Of a stretch of DNA of 64,000 nt, positions 1 to 8,091 are shown piece by piece. The position numbers and the translations under genes were made by a program. The stretch comes from Mycolicibacterium sp. S2-37 (GTDB lineage: Bacteria; Actinomycetota; Actinomycetes; Mycobacteriales; Mycobacteriaceae), in assembly GCF_017352375.1 (NCBI RefSeq), contig NZ_JAFEVR010000004.1:372001-436000 (forward strand). The letters are read 5' to 3'. Below the pieces are notes generated by a model, which was not told where the DNA came from, searched no databases, and saw only the letters and a list, made by a program, of their open reading frames with translations. Positions within the stretch are counted from its first letter, which is position 1, and every line of letters starts with the position of its first letter.

Positions 1-498
1 GATGCGGGTGCTGACGAGATACTCCACGGGCCGGATGCCCATGGACTCCAGCGCGTCGATCTCCTCGTTGATGCGCATGGCGCCCAGCTGGGCGGTAACC
101 CCGGCGCCGAAGGTGGCCGCCAGACCGATACCGGCCACCACGGGCGCGGAGATGCGCACGTTGATGAACGCGGCGAGGAATCCGGTGAGCGCCTCGATGC
201 CGATGTTGCCCAACGAGCTGTAACCCTGCACCGCGAGCGTGCCGCCTGCTGCCATCGTAAGGAATCCGACGATGACGACGGTGCCGCCGATCATCGCCAG
301 AGTGCCTGCGCCCATGCTGATCTCGGCGATGAGCCGGATGATCTCCTTGCGGTAGTGCACCGCGGCGTGCGGGGTGCCGGCCAGCGCGCGGCCGTAGAAC
401 GCGACATGGTCGCCGAGACGGGCCAGCGACGCGGCCGGCTTCCGGATCTGGGTGGCGACCCTCGGGTAGGCGGCGCCGATCGTGGTGAGTGCGCCCAC
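1..498 (-). CDS. yrbEB: YrbE/MlaE-family permease, B subunit (3' end outside window)
   Basis: Only the first 166 codons lie in the window. Translation from GTG at 498 gives a protein with repeated hydrophobic helices and the MlaE-like stretch INEEIDALESMGI, which matches REEIEAMEVLGI in the neighbouring permease. In mycobacteria YrbE A and B pair as the membrane core of Mce lipid importers. The start lies only 2 bases after the stop of the upstream permease, so the two are co-translated. The family is secure; which mce locus it belongs to is not decidable because no mce gene is visible. Confidence 0.88.
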   Translation of the reverse strand, partial: MGALTTIGAAYPRVATQIRKPAASLARLGDHVAFYGRALAGTPHAAVHYRKEIIRLIAEISMGAGTLAMIGGTVVIVGFLTMAAGGTLAVQGYSSLGNIGIEALTGFLAAFINVRISAPVVAGIGLAATFGAGVTAQLGAMRINEEIDALESMGIRPVEYLVSTRI

Positions 499-500
499 TG

Positions 501-1271
501 CTAACCCGTCGTCATCCGGATGCCGATCGCCGTCACCACCACGTTGATCACGAACAGCGCCATGAAGGCGTATACGACCGTTTCGTTGACGGCGTTGCCC
601 ACCGCTTTGGCGCCGCCGCCGGAAATCATCAGACCGCGGTAACACGCCACGAGCCCGGCGATGAGGCCGAACAGAGCGGCCTTGATGCAGGAGATGATCA
701 CCTCGGGCACACCGGTCAGCAGGGTGATCCCGGCGGCGAAGGCGCCCGGGTTCACGTCCTGGACGAAGACGGAGAACACGTAGCCGCCGAGGATGCCGAT
801 GATGACCACCAGGCTATTGAGCAGCAACGCGACCAGGCCCGATGCCAGCATCCGCGGAGTGACCAGGCGCTGCACCGGGTTGATCCCGAGCACCTCCATG
901 GCTTCGATCTCTTCGCGGATCGTCCGCGATCCCAGGTCCGCGCACATCGCGGTGGCGCCCGCGCCGGCGACGATGAGCACCGTCACCAGAGGACCCACCT
1001 GGGTCACCGCCCCGAAGGCCGCACCAGCGCCGGAGAGGTCCGCGGCGCCGAGTTCGCGAAGAAGGATGTTGAGGGTGAAGCTGACGAGCACCGTGAACGG
1101 GATCGCGACCAGCAGGGTCGGAGCCAGCGACACCCGCGCGACAAACCACGACTGCTCGAGGAACTCCCGCCCCTGGAACGGCCGGCGGATGATGAAACGC
1201 ACAGCGTCAACGGTCATTCCGAACAGCCCGCCGACCGCCTCCAGCGGACGGTCCAGGTCCGTTCGCCGCAT
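501..1271 (-). CDS. yrbEA: YrbE/MlaE-family permease, A subunit
   Basis: A 256-residue integral membrane protein of the MlaE permease family, the length normal for YrbEA. It has an amphipathic N-terminal part (FIIRRPFQGREFLEQSW) followed by four to five hydrophobic segments and the conserved cytoplasmic loop IREEIEAMEVLGINPVQ. It should form the heteromeric permease of an ATP-driven Mce lipid/sterol importer with the B subunit just downstream. The sequence resembles the YrbE4A type as I recall it (AADLSGAGAAFG and NAVNETVVYAF segments), but assignment to mce4 is an inference. It is separated by 131 bases from a STAS gene on the same strand. Confidence 0.9.
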   Translation of the reverse strand: MRRTDLDRPLEAVGGLFGMTVDAVRFIIRRPFQGREFLEQSWFVARVSLAPTLLVAIPFTVLVSFTLNILLRELGAADLSGAGAAFGAVTQVGPLVTVLIVAGAGATAMCADLGSRTIREEIEAMEVLGINPVQRLVTPRMLASGLVALLLNSLVVIIGILGGYVFSVFVQDVNPGAFAAGITLLTGVPEVIISCIKAALFGLIAGLVACYRGLMISGGGAKAVGNAVNETVVYAFMALFVINVVVTAIGIRMTTG

Positions 1272-1402
1272 CGGTCACCTCCGTCACTCCGACCACGGCG
1301 ACATCGCTGTGGTCCGAGCGGCAACAGTGACACCGGAGTGAGCCGGAGCACCCCTGTCGTCCCGCCCATCGGGACAGGCGATCGGAAGGGCTACCCGAGT
1401 CT

Positions 1403-1723
1403 CTAACCGTTCGGCGCGGCAGCCTCGACCGGCACGACTTCGGTGAGCCCCGTCATCGCCAGGGTGGACATCAACAGCGGCGGGGCGATGACGTGGACGT
1501 GTTCACCACGGAGGAACAGCGCATTGATGGCGGCGCTGTCCAGGTACTCCAACTCGCTGAGGTCGACGATCAGCCGCTGTCCGCTGCCGCCGGCCGCGCT
1601 GGTGGCGGTGGTGAGGGCCTCGTCGAAGTCATCGATGTTGGACAGGTCGATCTCACCAGCCGCGGTCAGTACGAATATGCCGTCGTCGCGGCGGGCGGTG
1701 TCGAGAGTGAGCGGCGTGGGCAT
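1403..1723 (-). CDS. STAS-domain anti-sigma factor antagonist-like protein
   Basis: A 106-residue single STAS domain. The segment LIVDLSELEYLDSAAINALF (residues 51-70) is the STAS strand-helix containing the Ser that partner kinases phosphorylate. Its ATG overlaps the stop of the upstream phosphatase/kinase gene as TGATG, so the two are translationally coupled. Such proteins normally switch between phosphorylated (inactive) and free (anti-sigma-binding) forms. The upstream gene supplies both a kinase-like HATPase and a SpoIIE phosphatase, so this is its likely partner. Confidence 0.85.
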   Translation of the reverse strand: MPTPLTLDTARRDDGIFVLTAAGEIDLSNIDDFDEALTTATSAAGGSGQRLIVDLSELEYLDSAAINALFLRGEHVHVIAPPLLMSTLAMTGLTEVVPVEAAAPNG

Positions 1724-4290
1724 CAGGCGATCCTCGCGGTAAGTCGAACGGTGGTTCCGGCGAGGCCGGTGTCGACGGTGACCCGGTGCATCAGCGACCG
1801 CATCAAGGCGGTGCCTCGCCCGCGGTCCGAATTCTCCGCCAACTGCGGTTTCCAGGCGCCGGTGTCGGAGACAGTCACCTGCACCTCGTCGCTCGAAGCG
1901 GTCGCGGTCAGGCTGATGGCACCGTCGGGGTGGGCGCGGTGACCGTGTTCGATGGCATTGGCGACCGCTTCGCCGACGGCGATGAGCACGCTCATGGTCT
2001 GGTCCCGATCGAGTCGGATCTTGGTCAACCACGTGCGCAGCGCGCTTCGGGTCGGGGCGAGGTGTTCGGGGTCGGCCCGGAAGGTCAACTCGAGCGGCGC
2101 GGGGTGGCGGTAGAGCAGGAGGACGACGTCGTCCTGGTATCCACCCGGTGGTTCGAGACCGCTCATGGTCTGGCCCACCAGGTCGTCCAGCGGGGTGTCG
2201 CGCCGCGCGGAGGCTACGTCGCAGAGGCGGGCGATGCCGTCTTCCAGCGCACTACGCCGACGTTCGATCAGACCATCGGTGTAGAGCACGAGGGTGGAGC
2301 GCCCCGGCATCGTCACGCGCGCCTCCGGTCGCGGCCAGCCCGCCCGCATCCCCAATGCGATGGTGTGGGCGTCTTCGAGCTTCTCGGTGGTGCCGTCGGC
2401 ATGGACGATGATGGGTGGCGGGTGTCCGGCGCTGGAGTACACCAGCTCACCGGTATCGGGGTCGAGCACCACGCACACGGCCGTGGAGCATTGAGCGCCG
2501 GGCAGTCGTGCCGCGAAGCGATCCAGTCCAGCGAGCGCGGCGGACGGACTCGGATGATCGAAAAGCAGTGCCCGGCAAGCACTTCGAACCTGACCCATCA
2601 CGGTGGCCGCGGTCAATCCGTGACCGACACAGTCGCCCACCACCAGCGCGATGCGCCCGTCGTCGAGATCGACGATGTCATACCAGTCACCGCCCACCTG
2701 CAATGGCGGGCTGGCGGCCTGATAGCACGCGGCGAATCCGTCGGGCAGCTCGGCGGGGCCGAGGATCGCGTGCTGCAACGCCAATGCCGTTTCGCGCTGC
2801 TGATCGACCTGGTGCACGCGCTGCAGGCCCTGGCCGAGACGGCCGGCCAGGACGGTGAGCAACGTCTGATCCTCCAGGGTGAAAGACCGGGCCTCGTTCA
2901 GGTCGATCCACACCACGAGCACACCGACGGGATGCCGCAACGCGATCGCTGCCGTCCCGGGCTTGACGACCTTGGGTGAGAGGAGGTCGCCGTCGCGCAC
3001 GGCGCCGAGTCCCTGCCGGGTGTCGTTGGGCAGATCGACCCACTGCGCGGGCTCGCCGACCGACACGACCTGCGGTGTCGCACCACTGCCCTTCGCGGAC
3101 GAACGATGGTCGGCGAATGTCACGGCCATCACGCGGCGCGCTCGCCAGAGCCGGCGCAGTTCCTCGGCTGCGGCCCGCACTGCATCATCGACGGTGTTGG
3201 CCAGCGCGAGCTCCTGATTGAGCGCATGCTCGCGGCCAGCGGCCAGCGCCAGAGCAATCGCGGCGTGGAGGGCGAAGTCGCTGACCAGCACGAGGTAGTC
3301 GTTGTCGAAGGGGCGCTGTTCAGGGTGCCGCGCGACGGCGATCACACCGAGGACTGCGTCATCGGACACCAGCGGCATGACGATCGCCGAGCGCTCACCG
3401 ACGTCGGTGAATCCCTCGATCGGATACTGGAACGAATCGGTGATCAGTGGCAGGCCGCGGCGTGCGACGCCGCCGGTGGTGGAACCGTCCATCGGTACCT
3501 GCTGGCCGATCACTTCAGACGAGTAACGCCCCGCCGTGGCGGCGACGACCAGCGTGTCGACGTCGTCGGTGCGTACATCGGATTCCTTCGGCACCAATAA
3601 AATCGCCTGTTCAGCATCCGCGAGCTCCAGCGCCCGGTTCACGATCAATTGCAACGGGGCGACCTGTGGATCGCCCGACAGCAGCGCGCTGGTGATCTCC
3701 CGGCTGGCCCTCGTCCACCGCGCCGACTCCCGTTCCCGCTCGAACAGCCGCGCATTGTCGATGGCCGCGGCCGCCGCCGTCGCCAGCGCGCGTACGGCAC
3801 TTTCCTGGGTGTCCGAGAACACCCGGTCCGGCCGGTCGTCGGCGAGGTAGAGGTCTCCGAACGCAGATCCGCGCACCGTGATCGGTGAGGCGAGTAGCGC
3901 GCGCAGCGGCGCGTCGGGTGCGGCCCACCCGAGGAACTGCGGGTGCACACTGATGTCGTCGATACGTAGACCGTCACCGACCGGAACGTCGCCCAGCTGG
4001 CGCGCAACGGCATCACCGAATCCGATGCTCACGAACGTCATCGGCGAGCCGTCCGCGGCGCGAATACCGAGCGCGCCATACCGGGCGCCGGTCAATCTCA
4101 TCGCCCCATCGACGATTCGACGTAACGTCACCTTGAGATCGAGATCTGAACTGATCTCGACGATCACACTCACGAGTTGTTCCATCTGATCGCGGACTGC
4201 CACCAGCTCATCGAGCTGTTCGTGCATGCGCGTGACGAGCTCATGACGGCCGGGCAGGGTGAATGCCGATTCCCTTTCGCCACCGCTCAT
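1723..4290 (-). CDS. Multidomain regulator: GAF repeats, SpoIIE (PP2C) phosphatase, HATPase anti-sigma kinase
   Basis: 855 residues. After a short coiled coil come GAF-type sensor regions (about 45-185 and 205-350, possibly a third at 370-510). A SpoIIE-type PP2C phosphatase follows, with metal-binding motifs GGDWYD (near 533), VGDCVGHG, LYTDGLIERR (near 670) and QDDVVLLLYR. A C-terminal RsbW-like HATPase has GEAVANAIEHGH (near 775), SDTGAW and RGRGTALM. The protein can in principle both phosphorylate and dephosphorylate the STAS protein encoded next to it. This is a known actinobacterial stress-signalling design; the signal and sigma factor are unknown. Confidence 0.9.
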   Translation of the reverse strand: MSGGERESAFTLPGRHELVTRMHEQLDELVAVRDQMEQLVSVIVEISSDLDLKVTLRRIVDGAMRLTGARYGALGIRAADGSPMTFVSIGFGDAVARQLGDVPVGDGLRIDDISVHPQFLGWAAPDAPLRALLASPITVRGSAFGDLYLADDRPDRVFSDTQESAVRALATAAAAAIDNARLFERERESARWTRASREITSALLSGDPQVAPLQLIVNRALELADAEQAILLVPKESDVRTDDVDTLVVAATAGRYSSEVIGQQVPMDGSTTGGVARRGLPLITDSFQYPIEGFTDVGERSAIVMPLVSDDAVLGVIAVARHPEQRPFDNDYLVLVSDFALHAAIALALAAGREHALNQELALANTVDDAVRAAAEELRRLWRARRVMAVTFADHRSSAKGSGATPQVVSVGEPAQWVDLPNDTRQGLGAVRDGDLLSPKVVKPGTAAIALRHPVGVLVVWIDLNEARSFTLEDQTLLTVLAGRLGQGLQRVHQVDQQRETALALQHAILGPAELPDGFAACYQAASPPLQVGGDWYDIVDLDDGRIALVVGDCVGHGLTAATVMGQVRSACRALLFDHPSPSAALAGLDRFAARLPGAQCSTAVCVVLDPDTGELVYSSAGHPPPIIVHADGTTEKLEDAHTIALGMRAGWPRPEARVTMPGRSTLVLYTDGLIERRRSALEDGIARLCDVASARRDTPLDDLVGQTMSGLEPPGGYQDDVVLLLYRHPAPLELTFRADPEHLAPTRSALRTWLTKIRLDRDQTMSVLIAVGEAVANAIEHGHRAHPDGAISLTATASSDEVQVTVSDTGAWKPQLAENSDRGRGTALMRSLMHRVTVDTGLAGTTVRLTARIA

Positions 4291-4458
4291 GGGTCGACGC
4301 TACCCCGATGATCAGGCGACGTGCGCCAAGATCGCCAAGCGTGGGATTCCACGAGCCGGATAGGCCGCCGCCTCAGCGGCCGGAATTGGCCCCGCAGAGC
4401 CAAAATTCGCGCAGCAGGCGAACGACGCGCCCGAGCTGCCGTCATTTTCAGCGTGCCC

Positions 4459-5172
4459 TCACCCACGCCGTGGATCCGGGATTGCCCGGATCGCCATGAA
4501 ACCGGTGGGCTCGCTGCAGAGCCGGGCGTACCGGTCGGCGTCGATCTCGGCGGCATGCGGGGTGGGGCGCGGCTCGAGCAGCCGCTCGATCAAGAACCCG
4601 GCTGCATGCAATTCCTCACAGGTCTGTTCCAGAGGCGTCAGCCAGTAGCGGACCTCCCACCCTCGGCTCCAGGTCTCCTCGATGACTCGCGCCTCGAAGT
4701 AGTTCCCGCCGTGGCGAAGCCAGTCCCCGGTCGGATGCTGGCGCGACATCACCAGGGCCCCGTCGGGACGCAGCACCCGTCGCAGCTCGCGCAATGCTGC
4801 GGTCCGGTCGTCGACGTATTCCACGGCCAGCGCGAACAGCACCCGGTCGACTGACATATCGCCGAGCCAGTCGAGCGGCAGAGCCAAGTCATGGGTACGG
4901 AAGTCGCCAGTCGGGACGCGCTGACGACACAGCTCCACCATTCGCGGGCTCTGATCGAAACCGATGACCCGGGCACCCCGGCCGCTCAGTTCCGCGGCAT
5001 ACAGCCCCGGGCCGCACCCGGCGTCCAAGACGACACGCCCGGCGACGTCACCGAGCAGCGAAAGACACGCAGGGCGGTCGTAGTGAGCGTTGAACAAGCC
5101 ATCCCGTGCATGCTCGAGGAAGTCGTCGGCGAAACTCTCATACTGCGGATGGGGACCAACGGCATCAGGCAC
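4459..5172 (-). CDS. Class I SAM-dependent methyltransferase
   Basis: 237 residues with the Rossmann methyltransferase motif I VVLDAGCGPGLYAAEL (about residue 47) and the motif II acidic end VIGFDQSPRMVELC. The post-I segment DRVLFALAVEYVDD and the strand with LRRVLRPDGALVMS fit the Methyltransf_11 family. The substrate cannot be read from sequence. It stands alone, separated by 168 bases from the GAF-SpoIIE gene, on the same strand. Confidence 0.88.
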   Translation of the reverse strand: MPDAVGPHPQYESFADDFLEHARDGLFNAHYDRPACLSLLGDVAGRVVLDAGCGPGLYAAELSGRGARVIGFDQSPRMVELCRQRVPTGDFRTHDLALPLDWLGDMSVDRVLFALAVEYVDDRTAALRELRRVLRPDGALVMSRQHPTGDWLRHGGNYFEARVIEETWSRGWEVRYWLTPLEQTCEELHAAGFLIERLLEPRPTPHAAEIDADRYARLCSEPTGFMAIRAIPDPRRG

Positions 5173-5230
5173 GGGCCTCAGTCTCCAGGACGATGCGAAC
5201 CGGGTCAGAACCTGACCGAACCACCGGACG

Positions 5231-5590
5231 CTAATCGTTGGTGAAGCGTTCCCAGGCCGACTGGCGCGTCACACCCAACGCTGCGGCGATCCGCGACCAG
5301 GGCACTCCCCGCTGTCGCAGTTCGTTCACGCGAGCGCGCAGGTCCGCCTCAACGTTGGCCGTCGTCGCCGCGACGCGTGGGATCTCGTCGAGTAACTCGT
5401 CATCGGAGTAGTCCTCACGATTGCGCAGCGCGGGCGTGGCCCGGTCAGACTGATCCTCCACGATGGCAACACATTTGGCGACACAATCGCTGCAGATGTA
5501 CACGCCTAGGCCGCTGATCAGCTTCTTGACCTGACGAGATTCACGCCCGCAGAACGAGCAGTACATCACTGTGGACACCGCGACGCCCAT
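5231..5590 (-). CDS. ClpX-type C4 zinc finger plus helix-turn-helix regulator
   Basis: 119 residues. The N-terminus has a ClpX-like C4 zinc finger (CSFCGRES...CSDCVAKC, residues 11-40). The C-terminus has a Sin/resolvase-like helix-turn-helix, LRQRGVPWSRIAAALGVTRQ. A short acidic linker joins them. There is no ATPase, so it is a stand-alone regulator rather than ClpX. Two GTCAGG/CCTGAC inverted repeats lie just upstream of its start (see separate entry), which suggests autoregulation. The start chosen is ATG at 5590; ATG at 5566 (MYCSFC) is an alternative. Confidence 0.85.
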   Translation of the reverse strand: MGVAVSTVMYCSFCGRESRQVKKLISGLGVYICSDCVAKCVAIVEDQSDRATPALRNREDYSDDELLDEIPRVAATTANVEADLRARVNELRQRGVPWSRIAAALGVTRQSAWERFTND

Positions 5591-5610
5591 ATCCGCACCC
5601 TCTCGCCGTT

Positions 5611-5653
5611 GTCAGGGTGGTCCTGACTTCGATTGTCAGGCTATACCTGACAA
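5611..5653 (-). promoter_or_regulatory. Tandem inverted-repeat operators upstream of the zinc-finger/HTH gene
   Basis: Two inverted repeats share the arms GTCAGG / CCTGAC with a 5-base spacer. One is at 5611-5627 (spacer GTGGT). The other, at 5633-5653, is stronger, with 8-base arms TTGTCAGG and CCTGACAA and spacer CTATA. Their centres are 24 bases apart and they lie 21-63 bases upstream of the start codon at 5590, where a promoter is expected. This is the pattern of an autoregulated HTH gene; the binding protein is inferred. Confidence 0.65.
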
Positions 5654-5781
5654 GGCTGTGGCGTCGTGATTTCGTTCGCCGGCCGCGTCACCCGGGCGAC
5701 GGTGTGAGCCCCGAGGTGCGGCACGGATCCAGGGACAATTGACGTTTGCGGGTCCTAGCCCTGGACTGCCTATGTTGTGGG

Positions 5782-5853
5782 TGGTCCCGGCTGGTTTCGA
5801 ACCAGCGACCTTCCGCGTGTGAGGCGGACGCTCTCCCACTGAGCTACGGGACC
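5782..5853 (-). tRNA. tRNA-Val (anticodon CAC)
   Basis: Read on the minus strand, the 7-base acceptor stem GGTCCCG/CGGGACC closes a full cloverleaf. The D-arm is GTAGCTCAGTGGGAGAG, the anticodon loop contains CAC, and the T-arm is CTGGTTCGAAACCAG. Discriminator A is at 5782. It decodes GUG. Confidence 0.95.
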
Positions 5854-6067
5854 TGATGGGAATCGGCCCCGCAACAGGGCCGAACGACGTCGAAGATTAT
5901 CACGCGAGCGTTGACGGCCCTTAATCCGCTGGTCAAGCGGTCTTATGCCGCTAGGCGTTGACGCGCGCAGACGAGACGACGCGCCCATGTCCCAGGGGAT
6001 TTGTGTGGCCCGCGGTCCGTGCACTAGTGTTCTGCATCGCGACGGACGACGATCTCGCCCGTGGCGC

Positions 6068-6140
6068 GCGGATGTAGCGCAGTTGGTAGCGCATCACCTT
6101 GCCAAGGTGAGGGTCGCGGGTTCGAATCCCGTCATCCGCT
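6068..6140 (+). tRNA. tRNA-Gly (anticodon GCC)
   Basis: Cloverleaf with acceptor GCGGATG/CATCCGC, D-loop AGTTGGTAG, anticodon arm ACCTTGCCAAGGT and T-arm CGGGTTCGAATCCCG. First of three plus-strand tRNAs within 260 bases. Confidence 0.95.
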
Positions 6141-6168
6141 CGAGGTGCAGTCATGCATCAACCCCAGC

Positions 6169-6239
6169 GGTGGAGTGGCCGAGTGGTGAGGCAACGGCCT
6201 GCAAAGCCGTGCACACGGGTTCGATTCCCGTCTCCACCT
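6169..6239 (+). tRNA. tRNA-Cys (anticodon GCA)
   Basis: Acceptor GGTGGAG/CTCCACC, anticodon loop CTGCAAA with GCA, T-arm CGGGTTCGATTCCCG. It follows tRNA-Gly by 28 bases. Confidence 0.95.
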
Positions 6240-6256
6240 CCATCCGCAGTTTCCCG

Positions 6257-6328
6257 GCGCGATTAGCTCAGCGGGAGAGCGCTTCCCTGACACGGAAGAG
6301 GTCACTGGTTCAATCCCAGTATCGCGCA
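6257..6328 (+). tRNA. tRNA-Val (anticodon GAC), probable prophage integration site
   Basis: Acceptor GCGCGAT/ATCGCGC, anticodon loop CTGACAC with GAC, T-arm ACTGGTTCAATCCCAGT, discriminator A at 6328. It is the last host gene before phage sequence begins, and its 3' half is the likely att core, as is usual for tyrosine integrases. The gene remains complete after integration, so the phage would supply the 3' end. Confidence 0.93.
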
Positions 6329-6399
6329 CAGACATACATGCAGGTCAGAGCAGGTATCAAGCCAATCAAACAAAATTTCGTGCCAGATCCGTGCCAGAT
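6305..6399 (+). other. Probable attL with tandem arm-type sites
   Basis: The core is assumed to be the 3' part of tRNA-Val (6305-6328). At 6379-6388 and 6390-6399 the 10-base sequence CGTGCCAGAT occurs twice with an 11-base period, one helical turn, as expected for integrase or excisionase arm sites. The core boundaries cannot be fixed without attR. Confidence 0.55.
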
Positions 6400-6642
6400 G
6401 GTTCGACCAGCTCGTTAGGTCGTCGACCCTGCGGTCGTTTGATGTGAAAATCTCAAACTTTGCTAGCGGACTGCGCCCGGTTCGACACCCGCTCCTACAA
6501 GCACATGCGCGCACCAAGCTGTGTGAACACCGAGGCCTTCGTGGTGAACGTTCCGCAACTCCCGCAGCGGCGGTGCAGGATCGCCGCTGCCGAGGCGTCA
6601 GCGGCCTCCCAAGTGTCGGGTCCGTTTGTCACTCTAGGACCC

Positions 6643-6852
6643 GTGAACAAGCACAACACGACCGAGCTGGACACGCTCCCCGCTCGCATGACCATCCAGC
6701 TGGCGGCCGACACCTTCGATGTCTCTGCGAGGACCATCCGACGATGGATCGCCGCCGGCCGCATCAAGGCCTACCGCCTCGGCACTCGGACCATACGCAT
6801 CGACCGCGACTCACTACTGGCAATGCAGCGCCCCATGGGCAGTGCCGCGTGA
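6643..6852 (+). CDS. xis: Excisionase-type (MerR/BldC-like) DNA-binding protein
   Basis: A 69-residue protein that is almost entirely a winged-helix domain, LAADTFDVSARTIRRWIAAG (about 20-39) followed by RIKAYRLGTRTIRI. This is the layout of actinophage excisionases. It lies 240 bases from the tandem arm sites at attL, which supports a recombination directionality role. The GTG at 6643 is chosen because AGGA lies just upstream; the ATG at 6688 has no ribosome site. A different regulator with the same fold is possible. Confidence 0.75.
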   Translation: MNKHNTTELDTLPARMTIQLAADTFDVSARTIRRWIAAGRIKAYRLGTRTIRIDRDSLLAMQRPMGSAA

Positions 6853-7148
6853 ATCTGCGCCCCCGCAGACGGTCAGATGGTGAAGCGAGGCGACCTAACC
6901 GCGGCTCGGAGCACCTCGTCTGGCGACGAGTTCCGCTAAATGGTTCAGAAATACCGCCAGTGAAGAAGCGGGAGATCGTCCAGGCATTCTTTCAGCCACC
7001 GCGATGCGCGCATCTCAAGCTGGATGGAGAAGCGGCAACTACTCATTGAAAAGTTATACGCGCATTCTTCGATTCGCAGCTTCACTAGATAGAACAGGCC
7101 AAGGGGATTGCCCATCATTGAGGGAATTTGACCTATAGTATGGCCAAA

Positions 7149-7198
7149 GGAGACCCCCCCTCATCCCGGGGGGAGGGGTGGTTGGAGGGGGGGTCTCC
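7149..7198 (+). terminator. Strong rho-independent terminator hairpin
   Basis: GGAGACCCCCCC (7149-7160) pairs perfectly with GGGGGGGTCTCC (7187-7198), extended inward by two more pairs. The plus strand continues with GTTTT. It would end transcription coming from the excisionase side; the very stable stem could also block the opposite direction. Confidence 0.75.
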
Positions 7199-7334
7199 GT
7201 TTTCAGCCGGCAAAGCCCTGGGGGGAGGGGTGTTTGCCGCCAGCCTGGGGGGGCGGGCCGTAAGCGTGCTTATAGCACACCGACAGCCTTCCCGGTACTT
7301 GCTCGATCAACCATAGCTGAAAAGCTGTTGGGGT

Positions 7335-7349
7335 CCGTCATCATGACGG
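7335..7349. repeat. 15-base perfect palindrome
   Basis: CCGTCAT and ATGACGG flank a single C. It lies in the non-coding gap beyond the end of the minus-strand cluster. It could be a regulator site or part of the end-of-transcript structure; no second copy was seen. Confidence 0.4.
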
Positions 7350-7395
7350 GTGGATCTTGAAGATGGAAGAAAGTTTTGTCGACTGAGCAGGTAGT

Positions 7396-7596
7396 TCAGT
7401 CCAAACCCCCTTCCAGGATCACCTCTGCCCTGTCCAGATCGCCGAGGCGCTCGTCGATCTTCAGCTGCCGCCTGGTTAGCTCGGCGATCTGCTTTGCTGC
7501 CTCGGCGCGCTCCCTGGTCAGCTCCAAGCGCTCCTGCCGTAGGGCGAGCCACAATTCCGCTTCGGTGTAACTGCGCCCCGCGATAACCGTTTTCAT
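7396..7596 (-). CDS. Small coiled-coil protein
   Basis: 66 residues, strongly charged and helical (LRQERLELTRERAEAAKQ, RRQLKIDERLGDLDRAE), so probably a coiled coil. It starts 6 bases after the Lsr2-like gene and should share its transcript. Function is unknown; a partner of the Lsr2-like protein is a possibility from position only. Confidence 0.7.
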   Translation of the reverse strand: MKTVIAGRSYTEAELWLALRQERLELTRERAEAAKQIAELTRRQLKIDERLGDLDRAEVILEGGLD

Positions 7597-7601
7597 CGCC
7601 T

Positions 7602-8042
7602 CTACTGCGCCGTCGCGCTGGTCGACGACTTCTTTGCGGCAGCCTTCTTGGCCGGCGCCTTCTTGGCAGCAGATTTTTTGGCCGGAGTTTTCTTCACGGA
7701 ATTCGCTCGGCCCGCCGCGGCGCCATTTCCATTGGCGTGCGCCGCCTCGAATTCGGCGATGATGTCGGTGGGAATTTGACCGCGATCAGAGACATTCTTC
7801 CCGCGCGCCCTGGCCCATTGCCGGATCTCGGTGTTATTCGCACCGGAGGCTCGCACTCGCGCGGTTCGACGTCCACCAATCTGTCGAGCGACATCAACGA
7901 AAGGCTTTATGTCGCTGAGGAATTTCTCCCAGTTGGCGTCAACGAGGTCGATGGCATACTCCGCGCCGTCGATTGAGAACGAATGGGTTGTAGCCCCTTC
8001 CGTCTCGTCCAGGTCGTCAGTAATTATCTCTTTCCGCGCCAT
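7602..8042 (-). CDS. lsr2: Lsr2-family nucleoid-associated protein with a lysine/alanine-rich tail
   Basis: 146 residues. The N-terminal part (HSFSIDGAEYAIDLVDANWEK) matches the Lsr2 dimerisation domain. IRQWARARGKNVSDRGQIP (about residues 73-91) is the Lsr2 DNA-binding domain with its RGxIP minor-groove hook. Unlike host Lsr2 (about 112 residues), it continues with a tail of PAKK/AAKK repeats (about 119-138), as in histone H1 or mycobacterial HupB. Lsr2 proteins bind AT-rich DNA and silence foreign genes. The gene has its own promoter and ribosome site (AGGGAG), so it may be expressed in the lysogen. Confidence 0.93.
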   Translation of the reverse strand: MARKEIITDDLDETEGATTHSFSIDGAEYAIDLVDANWEKFLSDIKPFVDVARQIGGRRTARVRASGANNTEIRQWARARGKNVSDRGQIPTDIIAEFEAAHANGNGAAAGRANSVKKTPAKKSAAKKAPAKKAAAKKSSTSATAQ

Positions 8043-8091
8043 CGAACTCCCTGTTTCTGAAGGATTCTGTCATGTTGAGTACAGCAGCATC

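Larger units (their letters stand above)
6853..7395. other. 543-base non-coding stretch
   Basis: No convincing gene is seen. The stretch falls in GC around 7040-7140 and holds a strong terminator hairpin (7149-7198) and a second G-rich inverted repeat with arms CGGCAAA and TTTGCCG just after it. A perfect palindrome, CCGTCAT-C-ATGACGG (7335-7349), lies 47 bases beyond the 3' end of the minus-strand gene cluster. It separates the excisionase gene from the accessory cluster, where transcripts from both sides converge. Confidence 0.6.

Noticed and set aside
489..1406. Long plus-strand open frame opposite the YrbE permease
   Set aside because: His/Arg/Asp-rich shadow of a real minus-strand membrane protein gene; no start context and no domain.
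1786..2979. Long plus-strand frame opposite the SpoIIE/HATPase gene
   Set aside because: Antisense shadow caused by high GC; the minus strand encodes clear catalytic motifs.
7128..7316. Plus-strand open frame across the G-rich repeats
   Set aside because: Its bases are used by a perfect terminator hairpin and the product is low-complexity Gly/Ser.
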